64,000 nt of DNA, from contig NZ_JAKFHA010000011.1 of assembly GCF_021502675.1 (NCBI RefSeq), forward strand, positions 81,002-145,001, in the 5' to 3' direction. This document shows positions 1 through 9,791 of this stretch, in pieces (within the stretch, counting starts at the first letter, position 1; the number at the start of each line of letters is the position of its first letter). A program made the position numbers and the translations under genes. The notes below the pieces were generated by a model that searched no databases, was not told the DNA's origin, and saw nothing but the letters and a program-made list of their open reading frames with translations. The DNA comes from Yinghuangia soli (GTDB taxonomy: Bacteria > Actinomycetota > Actinomycetes > Streptomycetales > Streptomycetaceae).

Positions 1-458
1 CCCGGCGCGATCCGCTGACCCCCGGGTTCGAGGACGACGGGGACGGCGCGGTGGGCTTCTGGTACCGCAGGCTCGCGCACGAGGCGGCCATGCACCGCAC
101 CGATGTCGAGATGGCGCTCGGCACGCCGGGCCCGATCGACCTCGACCTGGCGGTGGACGGCATCGACGAGGCGCTTCGCGTCCTGCTCCCGCTCCGCTAC
201 GACGCCGCGGGCCCGGACGCCGCGGTGGGCCGGACGGTCGGGGTGCACTGCCATCAGCACGACTGGCGGCTCACGCTGCACCGGGACGCGGTCGAGGTCT
301 CGCGGTCGCCGGGCTTCACCGACGCGTCGGTGCGCGGCGAACCGGGCGACCTGCTGCTGTATCTGTGGGGCCGGCGGCCCGGCACCGTCGTCTCGCGCAC
401 CGGGGACACGACCGTCCTCGCGGCGTTCCGGCGGCGGCTCGCCCTGTCGATGGTCTGA
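1..458 (+). CDS. Mycothiol-dependent maleylpyruvate isomerase family protein (MDMPI), C-terminal part
   Basis: The reading frame is open from base 3 to the stop at 456-458, so the 5' part lies outside the window. The visible protein has the MDMPI signature FWYRRLAHEAAMHRTDVE, in which an Arg-rich helix and the His/Asp pair belong to the thiol/metal site. It is followed by the 'DGIDEAL' helix and a small C-terminal alpha/beta domain ending LALSMV. Members of this family are DinB-like mycothiol-dependent isomerases or thiol transferases found in actinobacteria. The exact substrate of this one cannot be told, and the name is the family name only. No operon partner lies downstream within 190 bp. 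Confidence 0.85.
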   Translation, partial: RRDPLTPGFEDDGDGAVGFWYRRLAHEAAMHRTDVEMALGTPGPIDLDLAVDGIDEALRVLLPLRYDAAGPDAAVGRTVGVHCHQHDWRLTLHRDAVEVSRSPGFTDASVRGEPGDLLLYLWGRRPGTVVSRTGDTTVLAAFRRRLALSMV

Positions 459-478
459 CCCGAGGAAAAGCACCACAC

Positions 479-558
479 GGCACGAACAGGCCCACACAGC
501 ACGAAAAAAAAGCACGGAACGGCACGGAACAGTGAAGTACGGCATGGCATGGCACGGG
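479..558 (+). repeat. Degenerate GCACGGAAC-type short repeat
   Basis: About five imperfect copies of a 10-11 base motif (GGCACGAACA, AGCACGAAAA, AGCACGGAAC, GGCACGGAAC, GGCATGGCAC) follow the MDMPI stop. The stretch is purine-rich and A-rich compared with its surroundings. It is non-coding on both strands as far as I can see. Confidence 0.5.
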
Positions 559-565
559 ACAGGGA

Positions 566-607
566 CTCCGCGAAGACCGCGGCACTGCGGTCTCAGGGCT
601 CGCGGAG
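566..607. terminator. Nested stem-loop, possible terminator or leader structure
   Basis: An outer 8-bp stem (CTCCGCGA at 566-573 with TCGCGGAG at 600-607) encloses an inner 6-bp stem (GACCGC at 575-580 with GCGGTC at 587-592). There is no T-run. It could end the MDMPI transcript or be a 5' structure of the small membrane peptide that starts 44 bases further on. Confidence 0.4.
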
Positions 608-650
608 CCTCCGCGTCCGGCCGGCCGCGCCGGGGGGTTACTTTGGAGCG

Positions 651-737
651 GTGAATCCGCGTACCCGCACCCGCATCGTCTCGGCCACGCTCGTCATCCT
701 GCTGCTCGCGGTGGCGATCGGCGCGGCGCTCAGCTGA
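651..737 (+). CDS. Small single-span membrane peptide (28 aa)
   Basis: A GTG start at 651 is preceded by TTTGGAGCG, a good Shine-Dalgarno at normal spacing. The 28-residue product has a basic head (NPRTRTR) and one hydrophobic helix of about 19 residues (IVSATLVILLLAVAIGAAL), ending in Ser. The in-frame extension to 549 lacks a ribosome binding site and is low-complexity, so I start at 651. This is a typical small membrane protein architecture; no function can be assigned. A non-coding alternative is unlikely given the clean hydrophobic segment and SD. Confidence 0.55.
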   Translation: MNPRTRTRIVSATLVILLLAVAIGAALS

Positions 738-924
738 CCTGGGCACTCTCTGCCCGCCTCGCACCCGTCTTCGTATTCGTCCCCGCATGCGCCTTGGCGT
801 GCGTCATCGCATCCGTCATCCGTTCGTGATGCAACCGCCCGGCCCGCCTCGTCGGTAATCCGAGTGGGTGGACGGACGTCGGCCCGGGGCGGCCGCCCCG
901 GCCGCGGCACGGGGAGGTGGACGG

Positions 925-1599
925 ATGGCAGCGGCCACGGCTGCAGCAGGCTCGGCGGGAACCGGCGAGGCTATGGGATCATCGGATCTTTGGCCGACCC
1001 CCCGGCCGTCCCGCGAGGCCGCCCTGCCCTCGGATTCCGATCTCGAGGCGGTGCTGGACCCGGGCCGCTCGGGCGACCCCGAGGGACAGCAGATGACCGA
1101 GGAGGAGTTCGACGCGTTCTACCATGCGTCGTTCTCCCGCCTGGTCCACCAGCTCTACGCGCTGACCGGCGACTTCTCCGAGGCCCAGGACGTCGTCCAG
1201 GAGGCCTTCGTACGCGCCTGGGACCGGCGCGCCCAGTTCTTCGCCGCGGACGCCCCCGAGGCCTGGATCCGCACCGTGGCCTGGCGGCTCGCGGTCAGCC
1301 GCTGGCGGCGCGCCCGCCGCGGCTGGGACCTGATGCGCCGCAACCACGTCGAGCAGCCGGTGGCCGGCCCGGACCCGAACCACGCCACGCTGGTCGCCGC
1401 CCTCCGGCAGCTGCCCGAGGCGCAGCGCCAGGCGATCGTGCTGCACCACCTGTGCGACATGACGGTCGATCAGATCGCCGCCGAGGCCAACGTGCCCAGC
1501 GGTACCGTCAAAGCCCGGCTGGCCCGCGGAAGGGCCGCACTGGCCAAGATCATCGGGGACCGGGAAGGAGAGGGGGAGCAACATCGTGCCCACTCCTGA
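925..1599 (+). CDS. ECF RNA polymerase sigma factor, SigE-type
   Basis: This 224-aa protein has a 56-residue low-complexity N-terminal extension before the sigma core. Region 2 begins at 'EEFDAFYHASFSRLV' and includes the 'AQDVVQEAFVRAWDR' helix that binds core polymerase and the -10 element. Region 4 holds the 'LRQLPEAQRQAIVL' and 'SGTVKARLARGRAAL' helix-turn-helix. The start at 925 has GGGGAGG seven bases upstream; a shorter start at 1093 (MTEEEFDAF) is possible and would match the usual SigE-family length better. The stop overlaps the next gene by 14 bp, so the two are translationally coupled and the downstream membrane protein may be its regulator. Confidence 0.88.
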   Translation: MAAATAAAGSAGTGEAMGSSDLWPTPRPSREAALPSDSDLEAVLDPGRSGDPEGQQMTEEEFDAFYHASFSRLVHQLYALTGDFSEAQDVVQEAFVRAWDRRAQFFAADAPEAWIRTVAWRLAVSRWRRARRGWDLMRRNHVEQPVAGPDPNHATLVAALRQLPEAQRQAIVLHHLCDMTVDQIAAEANVPSGTVKARLARGRAALAKIIGDREGEGEQHRAHS

Positions 1600-2635
1600 C
1601 GACCATCTGCAGGATCCCGCGCTGGCCCGCGCACTGCGCGACCTGGACCTGCCGGGGCCGCCGGTGCCGCGCTGGTCGGCCGAGCAGGTGCGCCGCCGCG
1701 GTGTGTCCCGGCGGCGGCGCCGGCACGCGCTGTGGGCCGGTTCGGGAGTCGTCGCCGCGGTGCTGGCCGGTGCGCTGGTGATGGGTCCGCTGACCCCGGG
1801 GCGCGGCCCGGGCCCTACGGGCGGGGCCGCGCAGGGAAGTTCCACCGCCGCCCCAGGCCCGACCCAGCAAAGCCTGAGTACGCCTGAGGCCACCGGACCG
1901 GAGGACTCCCCGAGCCCGAGCGCGGCTCCGAGCGAGACCTCCGCGGACGGGTATCCGAACGTCTCTGCGGACCTGAGCCTCGAGACGATGGAGCTGGAGA
2001 CCTACAAGGACCAAGGTGCTCTGCAGACCGTGAAGATGCGCTTCACGGTCAACGCGGGGGCGAGGGCCGCGCTCATCGGCCAGACCCACGGCACCGTCGA
2101 CATGATCGAACCGTCGTCGCGCTTCGCGGCGGAACTCGTGGGCTTCGGCACGGACACCTACGACTACACGTTGCGGTCCGTCATCACCTTGACGCTGAAG
2201 AACGGCGCGCAAGTCAAGATCACCGCTCCGGTGTTCTGCGCGAACAAGTGCGGTGACGACACGCTGCCGGGCTATTCGATGATCATGCTCGAGAGCGAGG
2301 CCGACGCGTTGCGGCTGGTCAATGCGTTGGAGGTCGGTCTGTACGTGGGGATCACCCCGGCCGGCAGCCAGACCAGTGACCCGGTCCAGGACGCGACGCT
2401 GAAGAACACGCCCACGGGGAAGCGGGCGCCCGGCAAGAACGCCCCGCTGACGCCGAGTCAGACGGGTCGTACGCCGTCCGCCACCGCCCAGCCGACCGGG
2501 GCCGTCGAGCCGCGGGCCGGAAGCACCGCGATGCTCGCGCGCCCGGTCGGCCAGGCCACCGCCCCGCCGACCGCTCCCGAGTCGCCGCTGCCGCCCGTGC
2601 CGGGATCGTCCGCGCCGCCCGCGGGCGGCTTCTGA
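1586..2635 (+). CDS. Single-pass membrane protein coupled to the ECF sigma factor (possible anti-sigma)
   Basis: The GTG start at 1586 lies inside the sigma gene, with GGAGAGGGGGAG just upstream. The 349-aa product has a cytoplasmic N-terminus of about 47 residues, with an Arg cluster (RRRGVSRRRRRH) before a membrane helix at about 48-68. A Pro/Ser/Thr-rich linker and an exported domain at about 125-260 follow, with two Cys (CANKC), then a second Pro/Ala-rich tail. Sigma-coupled membrane proteins with this topology often act as anti-sigma factors. However, no zinc-binding HxxxCxxC motif is present and the cytoplasmic part is short, so the role is inferred from position only. The exported domain is not one I recognise. 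Confidence 0.7.
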   Translation: MPTPDDHLQDPALARALRDLDLPGPPVPRWSAEQVRRRGVSRRRRRHALWAGSGVVAAVLAGALVMGPLTPGRGPGPTGGAAQGSSTAAPGPTQQSLSTPEATGPEDSPSPSAAPSETSADGYPNVSADLSLETMELETYKDQGALQTVKMRFTVNAGARAALIGQTHGTVDMIEPSSRFAAELVGFGTDTYDYTLRSVITLTLKNGAQVKITAPVFCANKCGDDTLPGYSMIMLESEADALRLVNALEVGLYVGITPAGSQTSDPVQDATLKNTPTGKRAPGKNAPLTPSQTGRTPSATAQPTGAVEPRAGSTAMLARPVGQATAPPTAPESPLPPVPGSSAPPAGGF

Positions 2636-2759
2636 CCTGCCGCGGGCACGTCGCGCGATTGCGCCGGGTGGGTCCCGAACCGGTCGCAAGACGCCTGAAT
2701 GCCCCCGGAAGCCCTCCGAAATCCCCCGTTCCGGCCGACCTCCTGGCACTGTGTCCCGT

Positions 2760-3824
2760 ATGAGATTCCACGTTCCTCCGCTGCTCGCCGCCGTCGCGGC
2801 GGCGCTCGTGCTGGGGTGCGCCGCGGCGGTCCCGGCCGCGGCCGCGGGCGAGGAATCCGAGCTGCTGGTGATGCGCGACGAGCGCATCACCGAGTCCAGC
2901 GGCCTGGTCGCCAGCGTGCAGCACCCCGGCGTCTACTGGACCCACAACGACAGCGGCGACGAACCGCGGGTCTTCGCGGTCGGCGCGGACGGCAAGACCA
3001 AGGCCGTGGTCACGCTGCAGGGTGTCAGCCCGCGCGACTGGGAGGCCGTCTCGCTCGGCAAGGACGAGGCGGGCAAGCCCGCGCTGTTCGTCGCCGACGT
3101 CGGCGACAACTTCAAGGGCAAGTGGCCCGAAGTGTGGATCTACCGGTTCGCGGAGCCCGCCGAGCTCAAGGACGCCACGGTCAAGCCGGTCAAGTACCGC
3201 GTGACGTACGACGACGGCCCGCGCGATGCGGAGGCCATGCTCGTCGACCCGCGTACCAACAAGATCTACCTGGCCAGCAAGGAGAACGACGCGGGGCTGT
3301 ACGAGCAGCCCGCCGCGCTGTCGCCGACCGGCCTCAACGTCTTCCGGCGGATCGCCAAGGCCCCCGGCACGGTGACCGACGGGGCGTTCTCGCCGGACGG
3401 CACGCGGTTCGTGCTGCGCGGCTACTTCACCGCGCGGATGTTCTCCGCGCCCGGTGTCGAGGTCGGCGACGTCCCGGTGCCGATCCAGCGGCAGGGCGAA
3501 TCGGTCGCGTTCTCGACCGACGGCCGTGCGCTGCTGTTCGGCAGCGAGGGGCCGGACAGCCCGGTCCGCCGCGTGGTCCTCGACGGTGCGAACCGGCCGG
3601 ACAGCGTGGCGGCCGCGGACAACCAGCAGGCGGGCGGCCCGCAGGCCGCGCAGCCGGGTGCGGCGCCTGCCGACGGCGGCGGCGACCCGGACGGCCTGGC
3701 CGGGCAGGACGACAGCAACGAGGCCTACGGTCCGGGCTTCCTGGCGGTGCTCGGGCTGGTCGTGCTGGTGTACGTGGTGCTCAAGTTCCGCGGGCGGGGC
3801 TCGGGTTCGTCCGCGGGGTCGTGA
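2760..3824 (+). CDS. Secreted, C-terminally anchored beta-propeller-like protein
   Basis: The protein begins with a signal sequence (MRFHVPPLLAAVAAALVLG) that could be cut after AAA or at a weak lipobox (VLGC). It then has a repetitive beta-rich region with blade-like motifs such as YWTHNDSGDEPRVFAV, LFVADVGDNF and GAFSPDGTRFVL. These resemble the phytase/esterase-like or WD40-like propellers often annotated as hypothetical in actinomycetes. Residues about 295-325 are Gly/Ala/Asp-rich, followed by a hydrophobic helix (FLAVLGLVVLVYVVL) and a basic tail, so the domain sits outside, held by the C-terminus. A GTG nine bases upstream (2751) is an alternative start; neither has a clear SD. The 3' end overlaps the converging MFS gene by 44 bp. 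Confidence 0.75.
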   Translation: MRFHVPPLLAAVAAALVLGCAAAVPAAAAGEESELLVMRDERITESSGLVASVQHPGVYWTHNDSGDEPRVFAVGADGKTKAVVTLQGVSPRDWEAVSLGKDEAGKPALFVADVGDNFKGKWPEVWIYRFAEPAELKDATVKPVKYRVTYDDGPRDAEAMLVDPRTNKIYLASKENDAGLYEQPAALSPTGLNVFRRIAKAPGTVTDGAFSPDGTRFVLRGYFTARMFSAPGVEVGDVPVPIQRQGESVAFSTDGRALLFGSEGPDSPVRRVVLDGANRPDSVAAADNQQAGGPQAAQPGAAPADGGGDPDGLAGQDDSNEAYGPGFLAVLGLVVLVYVVLKFRGRGSGSSAGS

Positions 3825-5184
3825 CGGCGGTCCGGGGGCGGCCGCTCAGCAGCAGTGCCGGGACGGCGAGCAGCAGGAACACCGGGATCATCGCGAACGC
3901 CGTCCAGGTGTCGGACGCGTCGGCGAGCAGCCCGAGCAGGAACGGCGCGCTGCCCGCGGCGAGTGCGGTGCCCAGTGCGGTGCGCGAGGTGGCCAGGTCG
4001 CTGCGCCCGTCCGCGGCCTCGATCGTCCGGACCACGGCCAGCGGGAACTGCACCGACATGCCGAGGCCGGCGACGAACAGGCCGAGGAACGACAGCCATG
4101 CGGTGGTGCTGAGCCACACCGCGGCGAACCCGGCGAGGTTCACCGCCAGGGCCACGCTGTAGAGCGCGGCGAGCCGGAAGCGCAGCGCGAGGCGCCCGCC
4201 CGCGAGGCGGCCGGCGCACAGGCCGGCGACCACCGCGGTCATCGCGGTCGCCGCCGCGCCTTCGGACAGCCCGGCGCGGTCCTCCAGCAGGTCGGCGGAC
4301 CAGAGGGAGAGGGAGAACTCCACCGCGACAAGGCTGACGATCAGCAGCCAGGCCCACCAATAGCGGGCCGGGAGGCGGTCGGAGGAGCGGGCAGCCGCGG
4401 TGACCGAGGCGGACGCTGCCGACCCGGTGTCCCCGGTGCGGCGTCCGGCGGCCTCGGCGCGTTCCGCGGCGGCGGCTTCGAGGGCGGCGATGTCGTCGCG
4501 GTGGTGGCCGGGTATTCGGGTGCTGCGGAAGACGAGATAGACGAGCGCGATCAGGACGGGCGCGGCCAGCATGCCGTACCGCCAGCCGAGTCCGGATGCC
4601 TGCGCGCCGCCGATCGCGAGCGGCGCGGCCATGCCGACCGCCGCGCCGATCCCGTGCGCCTCGCTGAGTGCGCCGGGGCCGACGACCGGGCCGTGGTGGT
4701 CGACGACGGCGGCCGCGACGATGTTGACCACCGCGAACCCGCCGACGCCGCACAGCACCGAGCCGGTCAGGGTGAGCGCGAGCCACGGGGTGGCCGCGTA
4801 CAGCACGATGCCCGCGGCCAGGATCGCGAAGCTGCCCCACAGCGCGGGGCCGCGGCCGAACCGGCGTACCGGCCGGCTGCCCAGCAGGCCGACGACCAGG
4901 CCGCCGACCGCATACCCGGTGCTGTGCAGGCCGGCCACCGCGCGGCTGACCCCGAGGTCGTCGCCGAGCAGCGCGGCGGACGGCCCGAAGGCGTAGAGGA
5001 AGTACGCGAAGACGGCGCTCTGCAGGTAGAGCAGCCAGGTCGCCCGGTCCCGCACCAGCCGCGGCGCCCCGGGCCGGACCTGGCCGGCCGCCGGTGCGGC
5101 AGCGGCTGCGGGGGTGGCGCCGAGGCCCGGGTCGGCCGGATTCGCCGGGGACGCGGCCTGCGCGGTGGTGTCGGGCGGATTCAC
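3781..5184 (-). CDS. MFS transporter (12-TM, CynX/NimT- or NNP-like)
   Basis: The 467-aa protein has about twelve hydrophobic segments in two halves. A long loop between them near residues 210-260 is rich in Ala, Glu and Arg. The first half carries the MFS signature around GLLGSRPVRRFGRGPALWG, corresponding to motif A (G..DR.GRR). The N-terminal 40 residues are Pro/Ala-rich and may be over-long; the GTG at 5184 has no strong SD, and translation might begin closer to 'RATWLLYLQSAVFAYF'. It lies 28 bp beyond the serC terminator and is probably expressed separately. The substrate is unknown. The gene converges on the propeller-like gene and overlaps its last 44 bases. Confidence 0.85.
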   Translation of the reverse strand: MNPPDTTAQAASPANPADPGLGATPAAAAAPAAGQVRPGAPRLVRDRATWLLYLQSAVFAYFLYAFGPSAALLGDDLGVSRAVAGLHSTGYAVGGLVVGLLGSRPVRRFGRGPALWGSFAILAAGIVLYAATPWLALTLTGSVLCGVGGFAVVNIVAAAVVDHHGPVVGPGALSEAHGIGAAVGMAAPLAIGGAQASGLGWRYGMLAAPVLIALVYLVFRSTRIPGHHRDDIAALEAAAAERAEAAGRRTGDTGSAASASVTAAARSSDRLPARYWWAWLLIVSLVAVEFSLSLWSADLLEDRAGLSEGAAATAMTAVVAGLCAGRLAGGRLALRFRLAALYSVALAVNLAGFAAVWLSTTAWLSFLGLFVAGLGMSVQFPLAVVRTIEAADGRSDLATSRTALGTALAAGSAPFLLGLLADASDTWTAFAMIPVFLLLAVPALLLSGRPRTAVTTPRTNPSPARGT

Positions 5185-5211
5185 CCGAAGAGGTTACTCG
5201 GCCCGAACGCG

Positions 5212-5247
5212 GAAACCCTCCCCGGCCGCGGGGCCGGGGAGGGTTTC
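5212..5247 (-). terminator. Strong intrinsic hairpin downstream of serC
   Basis: A 16-bp GC-rich stem (GAAACCCTCCCCGGCC with its complement) around a 4-base loop lies 40 bp after the serC stop. It is followed on the minus strand by only a short mixed tail, as is usual for high-GC actinomycetes. It separates serC from the MFS gene. Confidence 0.85.
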
Positions 5248-5287
5248 GGAAGTGCCGTGCAGGCGGTGCGCGTCCGGTGTCCCGGGG

Positions 5288-6433
<1,146 letters not shown>

Positions 6434-6471
6434 TCATGGGAACGTCAAAATCCACCAAGTGAGACGATCCG

Positions 6472-6486
6472 GACCACTATGTGGTC
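6472..6486. promoter_or_regulatory. Dyad GACCAC-TAT-GTGGTC between serC and the FAD oxidase
   Basis: A perfect 6-bp inverted repeat with a 3-base spacer sits in the 202-bp divergent spacer, 125 bp upstream of the oxidase start and 63 bp upstream of serC. It has the size and symmetry of a repressor operator. GntR/FadR-type factors commonly control glycolate and lactate oxidase genes, but the match is only general. Confidence 0.4.
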
Positions 6487-6611
6487 AGATCCGCGACAGT
6501 GGGTGAGACGCGCGGCGGCCCGGCCGTGGCGGCGGCGTTCGGGACGAGGTCCGCGGACCGGGTGGGCGAGCAGGGGCCGACAGCGGGCCGGACTGTTGGG
6601 ACACTGGGCCC

Positions 6612-9600
6612 GTGGCCGATTTCGAGTCTGCGGGGGAGCGGGGCAGGTCCGCGGGCGAGCGCGGCGGGTCCGCGCTTGCCGCGGCGCTGCGGCGGGCGGT
6701 CCGGGGCGAGGTCCGCTTCGACCCGCAGAGCCGTGCGCTGCACTCGATGGACGCCTCCAACTACCGGCACGTCCCGCCCGGGGTGGTGGCGCCGCGGGAC
6801 GTCGACGACGTGGTGGCGGCCGTCCGGGTGCTGTACGAGCACCGCGCGCCGATCACCGTGCGCGGCGCGGGCACCAGCATCGCCGGGCAGGCGACCGGCA
6901 ACGGCGTCGTGCTCGACCTGTCCCGGCATCTGACGCGCATCCACGGCATCGATCCGGAGTCGCGCATCGCGGTGGTCGAACCCGGCGTGGTGCTCGACGA
7001 CCTGCGGCGCGCGGCGGCGGCGCACGGCCTGACGTTCGGCCCGGATCCGTCCACGCACAGCCGCTGCACGCTCGGCGGCATGATCGGCAACGACGCGTGC
7101 GGGTCGCACTCGGTGGCCTGGGGGCGCACGTCGGCGAACGTGGTGTGGCTGGACGTCCTGACCGCGGACGGGATCCGCATGACGGTCGGCGAGGGCGGGC
7201 CGCCGGACGGGGGACCCGAGGCGGCTCGGGCGGGCGGGGCGGGGAGCGGGGCATTCGCCCGGACTTCCGCCGAGCCCACCGCGGGGTCCTCGATCGGGAG
7301 GTCCGGCGGATCCGCCGCCAGGCCCTCTGCCGGTCCGTCAGCCGGTCCGTCTGTCGAGTCCTCTGCCGGGTCCTCCGCCGGGGACTTCAGCGGCTTTGGG
7401 AACAGGCCTTCCCCGGAACCGCGTTCGGCCGACCGTATCCGGGCCGAGCTGCGCGGCCTCGCCGATGCCAACCTCGCCGTGCTGCGCCGCGGATTCCCGC
7501 AACTGCCGCGCCGGGTCTCCGGATACGCACTCGACCGCCTGCTGCCCGAGCACGGCCGGAACCTCGCGCAAGCCCTCGTCGGCAGTGAGGGGACGTGCGC
7601 GATCGTGCTGCGCGCGGGCGTACGCCTGGTCCCCGCGCCGCGGGCGCGGGCGCTCGCCGTGCTCGGCTTCGCCGACGACATCGCGGCCGCCGAAGCCGCC
7701 CCCGACGTCCTGCGCCACCGGCCGCTCACCGTGGAGAGCCTGAGCGCCGAACTCGCCGCGCTGGCCGTCCATGCGACCGCCGCCGCGCAGGTGCCGTTGC
7801 CGGAGCGCGGCGCCTGGCTGTTCGTCGAGACCGGCGGCGACACCGCGGAGCAGGCCGCCGCGCGGGCGCACGCCGTCGCGCGCGGGCTGCGGCTCGCGCC
7901 CGGCGCGTATCTGGTCGTCGCGGACCCGGCGGAGCAGCGTGCGCTGTGGCGGATCCGCGAGGAGGCGGCCGGCACGGCGACCCGGCTGGCCGACGGCTCC
8001 GAGGCCTGGCCGGGGTGGGAGGACACCGCCGTACCGCCCGAGAACCTCGGTGCCTACCTGCGCGATCTGCATGCGCTCATGCGCCGGTTCGGCCTGCGCG
8101 GCCTTCCGTACGGGCACTTCGGCGAGGGCTGCGTGCACATCCGCTTCGACTTCGACCTGCTCGGCCGGGACGGCATCGCGGCGTTCCGGGAGTTCTCCGC
8201 GGACCTTGCCGATCTCGTCGCCGGGTACGGGGGTTCGCTGTCCGGCGAGCATGGCGACGGGCAGGCTCGCGCGGAGTTCCTGCCGCGTATGTACGGCACC
8301 GAGATCATGGACCTGTTCGGCCGGTTCAAGGCGGTGTGGGATCCGGCCGGGCTGCTCAACCCGGGCGTGCTGGTGCACCCGCACGATGCGGACGCCGACC
8401 TGCGTTTTGCGGGCATGCCGTCCGAGCCCGTGCCGGTCGCCTTCGGCTACCCGCACGACCACGGGGACTTCGGAGCGGCCGTCCGCCGGTGCGTGGGAGT
8501 CGGCAAGTGCATTGAGACCACGGAGAATTCGTCGGGCGGCGTGATGTGCCCGTCCTTCCGGGCGACCGGCGAGGAGAAGGACTCCACGCGGGGCCGCGCC
8601 CGGCTGCTGCACGAGATGCTGATCGGCGACGTCGTCCGCGACGGGTGGCGCTCGGAGGAGGTCCGGGACGCGCTCGACCTGTGCCTGTCCTGCAAGGGCT
8701 GCCGCAGCGACTGCCCGGTCGGCGTCGACATGGCCACGTACAAGGCGGAGTTCCTGCACCGGCACTATGCGGGACGCCTGCGCCCGCGCGCGCATTACAC
8801 GCTGGGCGCACTGCCCTGGTGGGCGCGCGCCGTCGCCGCCGTTCCCGGACTGGCCGCCCTGACGGGTGCGGTAGCCGAACACCCGATGCTGACTCGAACT
8901 GCCCTTCGTGCCGCGGGACTCGACCCGGCCCGCGACCTTCCGGCCTTCGCCGCGGAACCCTTCACGCGCGCCTGGCGGCGCATCCGTCCCGCGGCCGCCC
9001 GGCGTGCGGAGCTCTCTTCCGCACGCCCCCGCGTCGTGCTGTGGCCGGACACTTTCACGAACCACTTCGCGCCGCAGGTGGCCTGGGCCGCGGTCGAGGT
9101 CCTGGAGGACGCCGGGCTCACGGTGGTCCTCCCGCCCGAGCCGGTGTGCTGCGGCCTGACCTGGGTGTCCACCGGGCGTCTGGACACCGCGCGCCGGGTG
9201 ATGCGCCGTACGCTCGCCACCTTGCGCCCGGCGCTCGCGGCCGGGCTCCCGGTCGTCGGCCTGGAGCCGTCGTGCACGGCGGCGCTGCGTACCGACGTCC
9301 CCGAACTCCTCGGCCGCGAGGCGCAGCAACTCCCCGGCGCGGTCATGACGTTCGCCGAGGCGCTGGAGCGGCTGGCCCCGGACTGGTCGCCGCCGCGGCT
9401 GGATCGCCCGGTCGCCGGCCAACTGCACTGCCACCAGCACGCCGTCCTGGGAGACGCCGCCGACCGCAGGCTCCGCGCCCGGGCCGGCCTCACCGGCACG
9501 CTCGCGGGCGGGTGCTGCGGCCTGGCCGGCAACTTCGGTTACGAGCCCGGCCACCACGAGATCTCGGCGCGCATCGCCGCCGAGCGCCTGCTGCCGGCCC

Positions 9601-9791
9601 TCGAAGCCGCTCCCGAGGATGCGGCCACGTTGGCCGACGGCTTCAGCTGTCGCACCCAGATCACGCACCTGACCACCCGCGAGCCCCGCCACCTGGCCGA
9701 ACTCCTCGCCGAGGGCTGCGCGGAGCGGCGCGGAGAGGCCGCAACCGCGGTGTCCGCCGACTCTGCCGACTCCGCCGACTCCGCCGGCTGA
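6612..9791 (+). CDS. FAD-linked oxidase with fused 4Fe-4S/CCG-domain module (D-lactate/glycolate dehydrogenase-like)
   Basis: This 1059-aa fusion joins a GlcD/DLD-type FAD enzyme to a GlcF-type iron-sulfur module. It is expected to oxidise a 2-hydroxy acid and pass electrons to the quinone pool at the membrane. The FAD-binding PCMH domain spans about 50-190 (ITVRGAGTSIAGQATGNG). Residues about 195-273 are a Ser/Ala/Gly/Pro-rich insertion. The FAD-oxidase C-terminal domain spans about 290-600 and includes YGHFGEGCVHIRF. Two ferredoxin-type clusters follow, CVGVGKC from 627 and CLSCKGCRSDCPVG from 691. Two CCG motifs come last, CCGLTW near 845 and CCGLAGNFGY near 967. The GTG start is taken because the preceding frame is short and lacks an SD. 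The last residues are an (Ala-Asp-Ser)n tail. D-lactate dehydrogenase is as likely as glycolate oxidase; the exact substrate is inferred. Confidence 0.88.
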   Translation: MADFESAGERGRSAGERGGSALAAALRRAVRGEVRFDPQSRALHSMDASNYRHVPPGVVAPRDVDDVVAAVRVLYEHRAPITVRGAGTSIAGQATGNGVVLDLSRHLTRIHGIDPESRIAVVEPGVVLDDLRRAAAAHGLTFGPDPSTHSRCTLGGMIGNDACGSHSVAWGRTSANVVWLDVLTADGIRMTVGEGGPPDGGPEAARAGGAGSGAFARTSAEPTAGSSIGRSGGSAARPSAGPSAGPSVESSAGSSAGDFSGFGNRPSPEPRSADRIRAELRGLADANLAVLRRGFPQLPRRVSGYALDRLLPEHGRNLAQALVGSEGTCAIVLRAGVRLVPAPRARALAVLGFADDIAAAEAAPDVLRHRPLTVESLSAELAALAVHATAAAQVPLPERGAWLFVETGGDTAEQAAARAHAVARGLRLAPGAYLVVADPAEQRALWRIREEAAGTATRLADGSEAWPGWEDTAVPPENLGAYLRDLHALMRRFGLRGLPYGHFGEGCVHIRFDFDLLGRDGIAAFREFSADLADLVAGYGGSLSGEHGDGQARAEFLPRMYGTEIMDLFGRFKAVWDPAGLLNPGVLVHPHDADADLRFAGMPSEPVPVAFGYPHDHGDFGAAVRRCVGVGKCIETTENSSGGVMCPSFRATGEEKDSTRGRARLLHEMLIGDVVRDGWRSEEVRDALDLCLSCKGCRSDCPVGVDMATYKAEFLHRHYAGRLRPRAHYTLGALPWWARAVAAVPGLAALTGAVAEHPMLTRTALRAAGLDPARDLPAFAAEPFTRAWRRIRPAAARRAELSSARPRVVLWPDTFTNHFAPQVAWAAVEVLEDAGLTVVLPPEPVCCGLTWVSTGRLDTARRVMRRTLATLRPALAAGLPVVGLEPSCTAALRTDVPELLGREAQQLPGAVMTFAEALERLAPDWSPPRLDRPVAGQLHCHQHAVLGDAADRRLRARAGLTGTLAGGCCGLAGNFGYEPGHHEISARIAAERLLPALEAAPEDAATLADGFSCRTQITHLTTREPRHLAELLAEGCAERRGEAATAVSADSADSADSAG

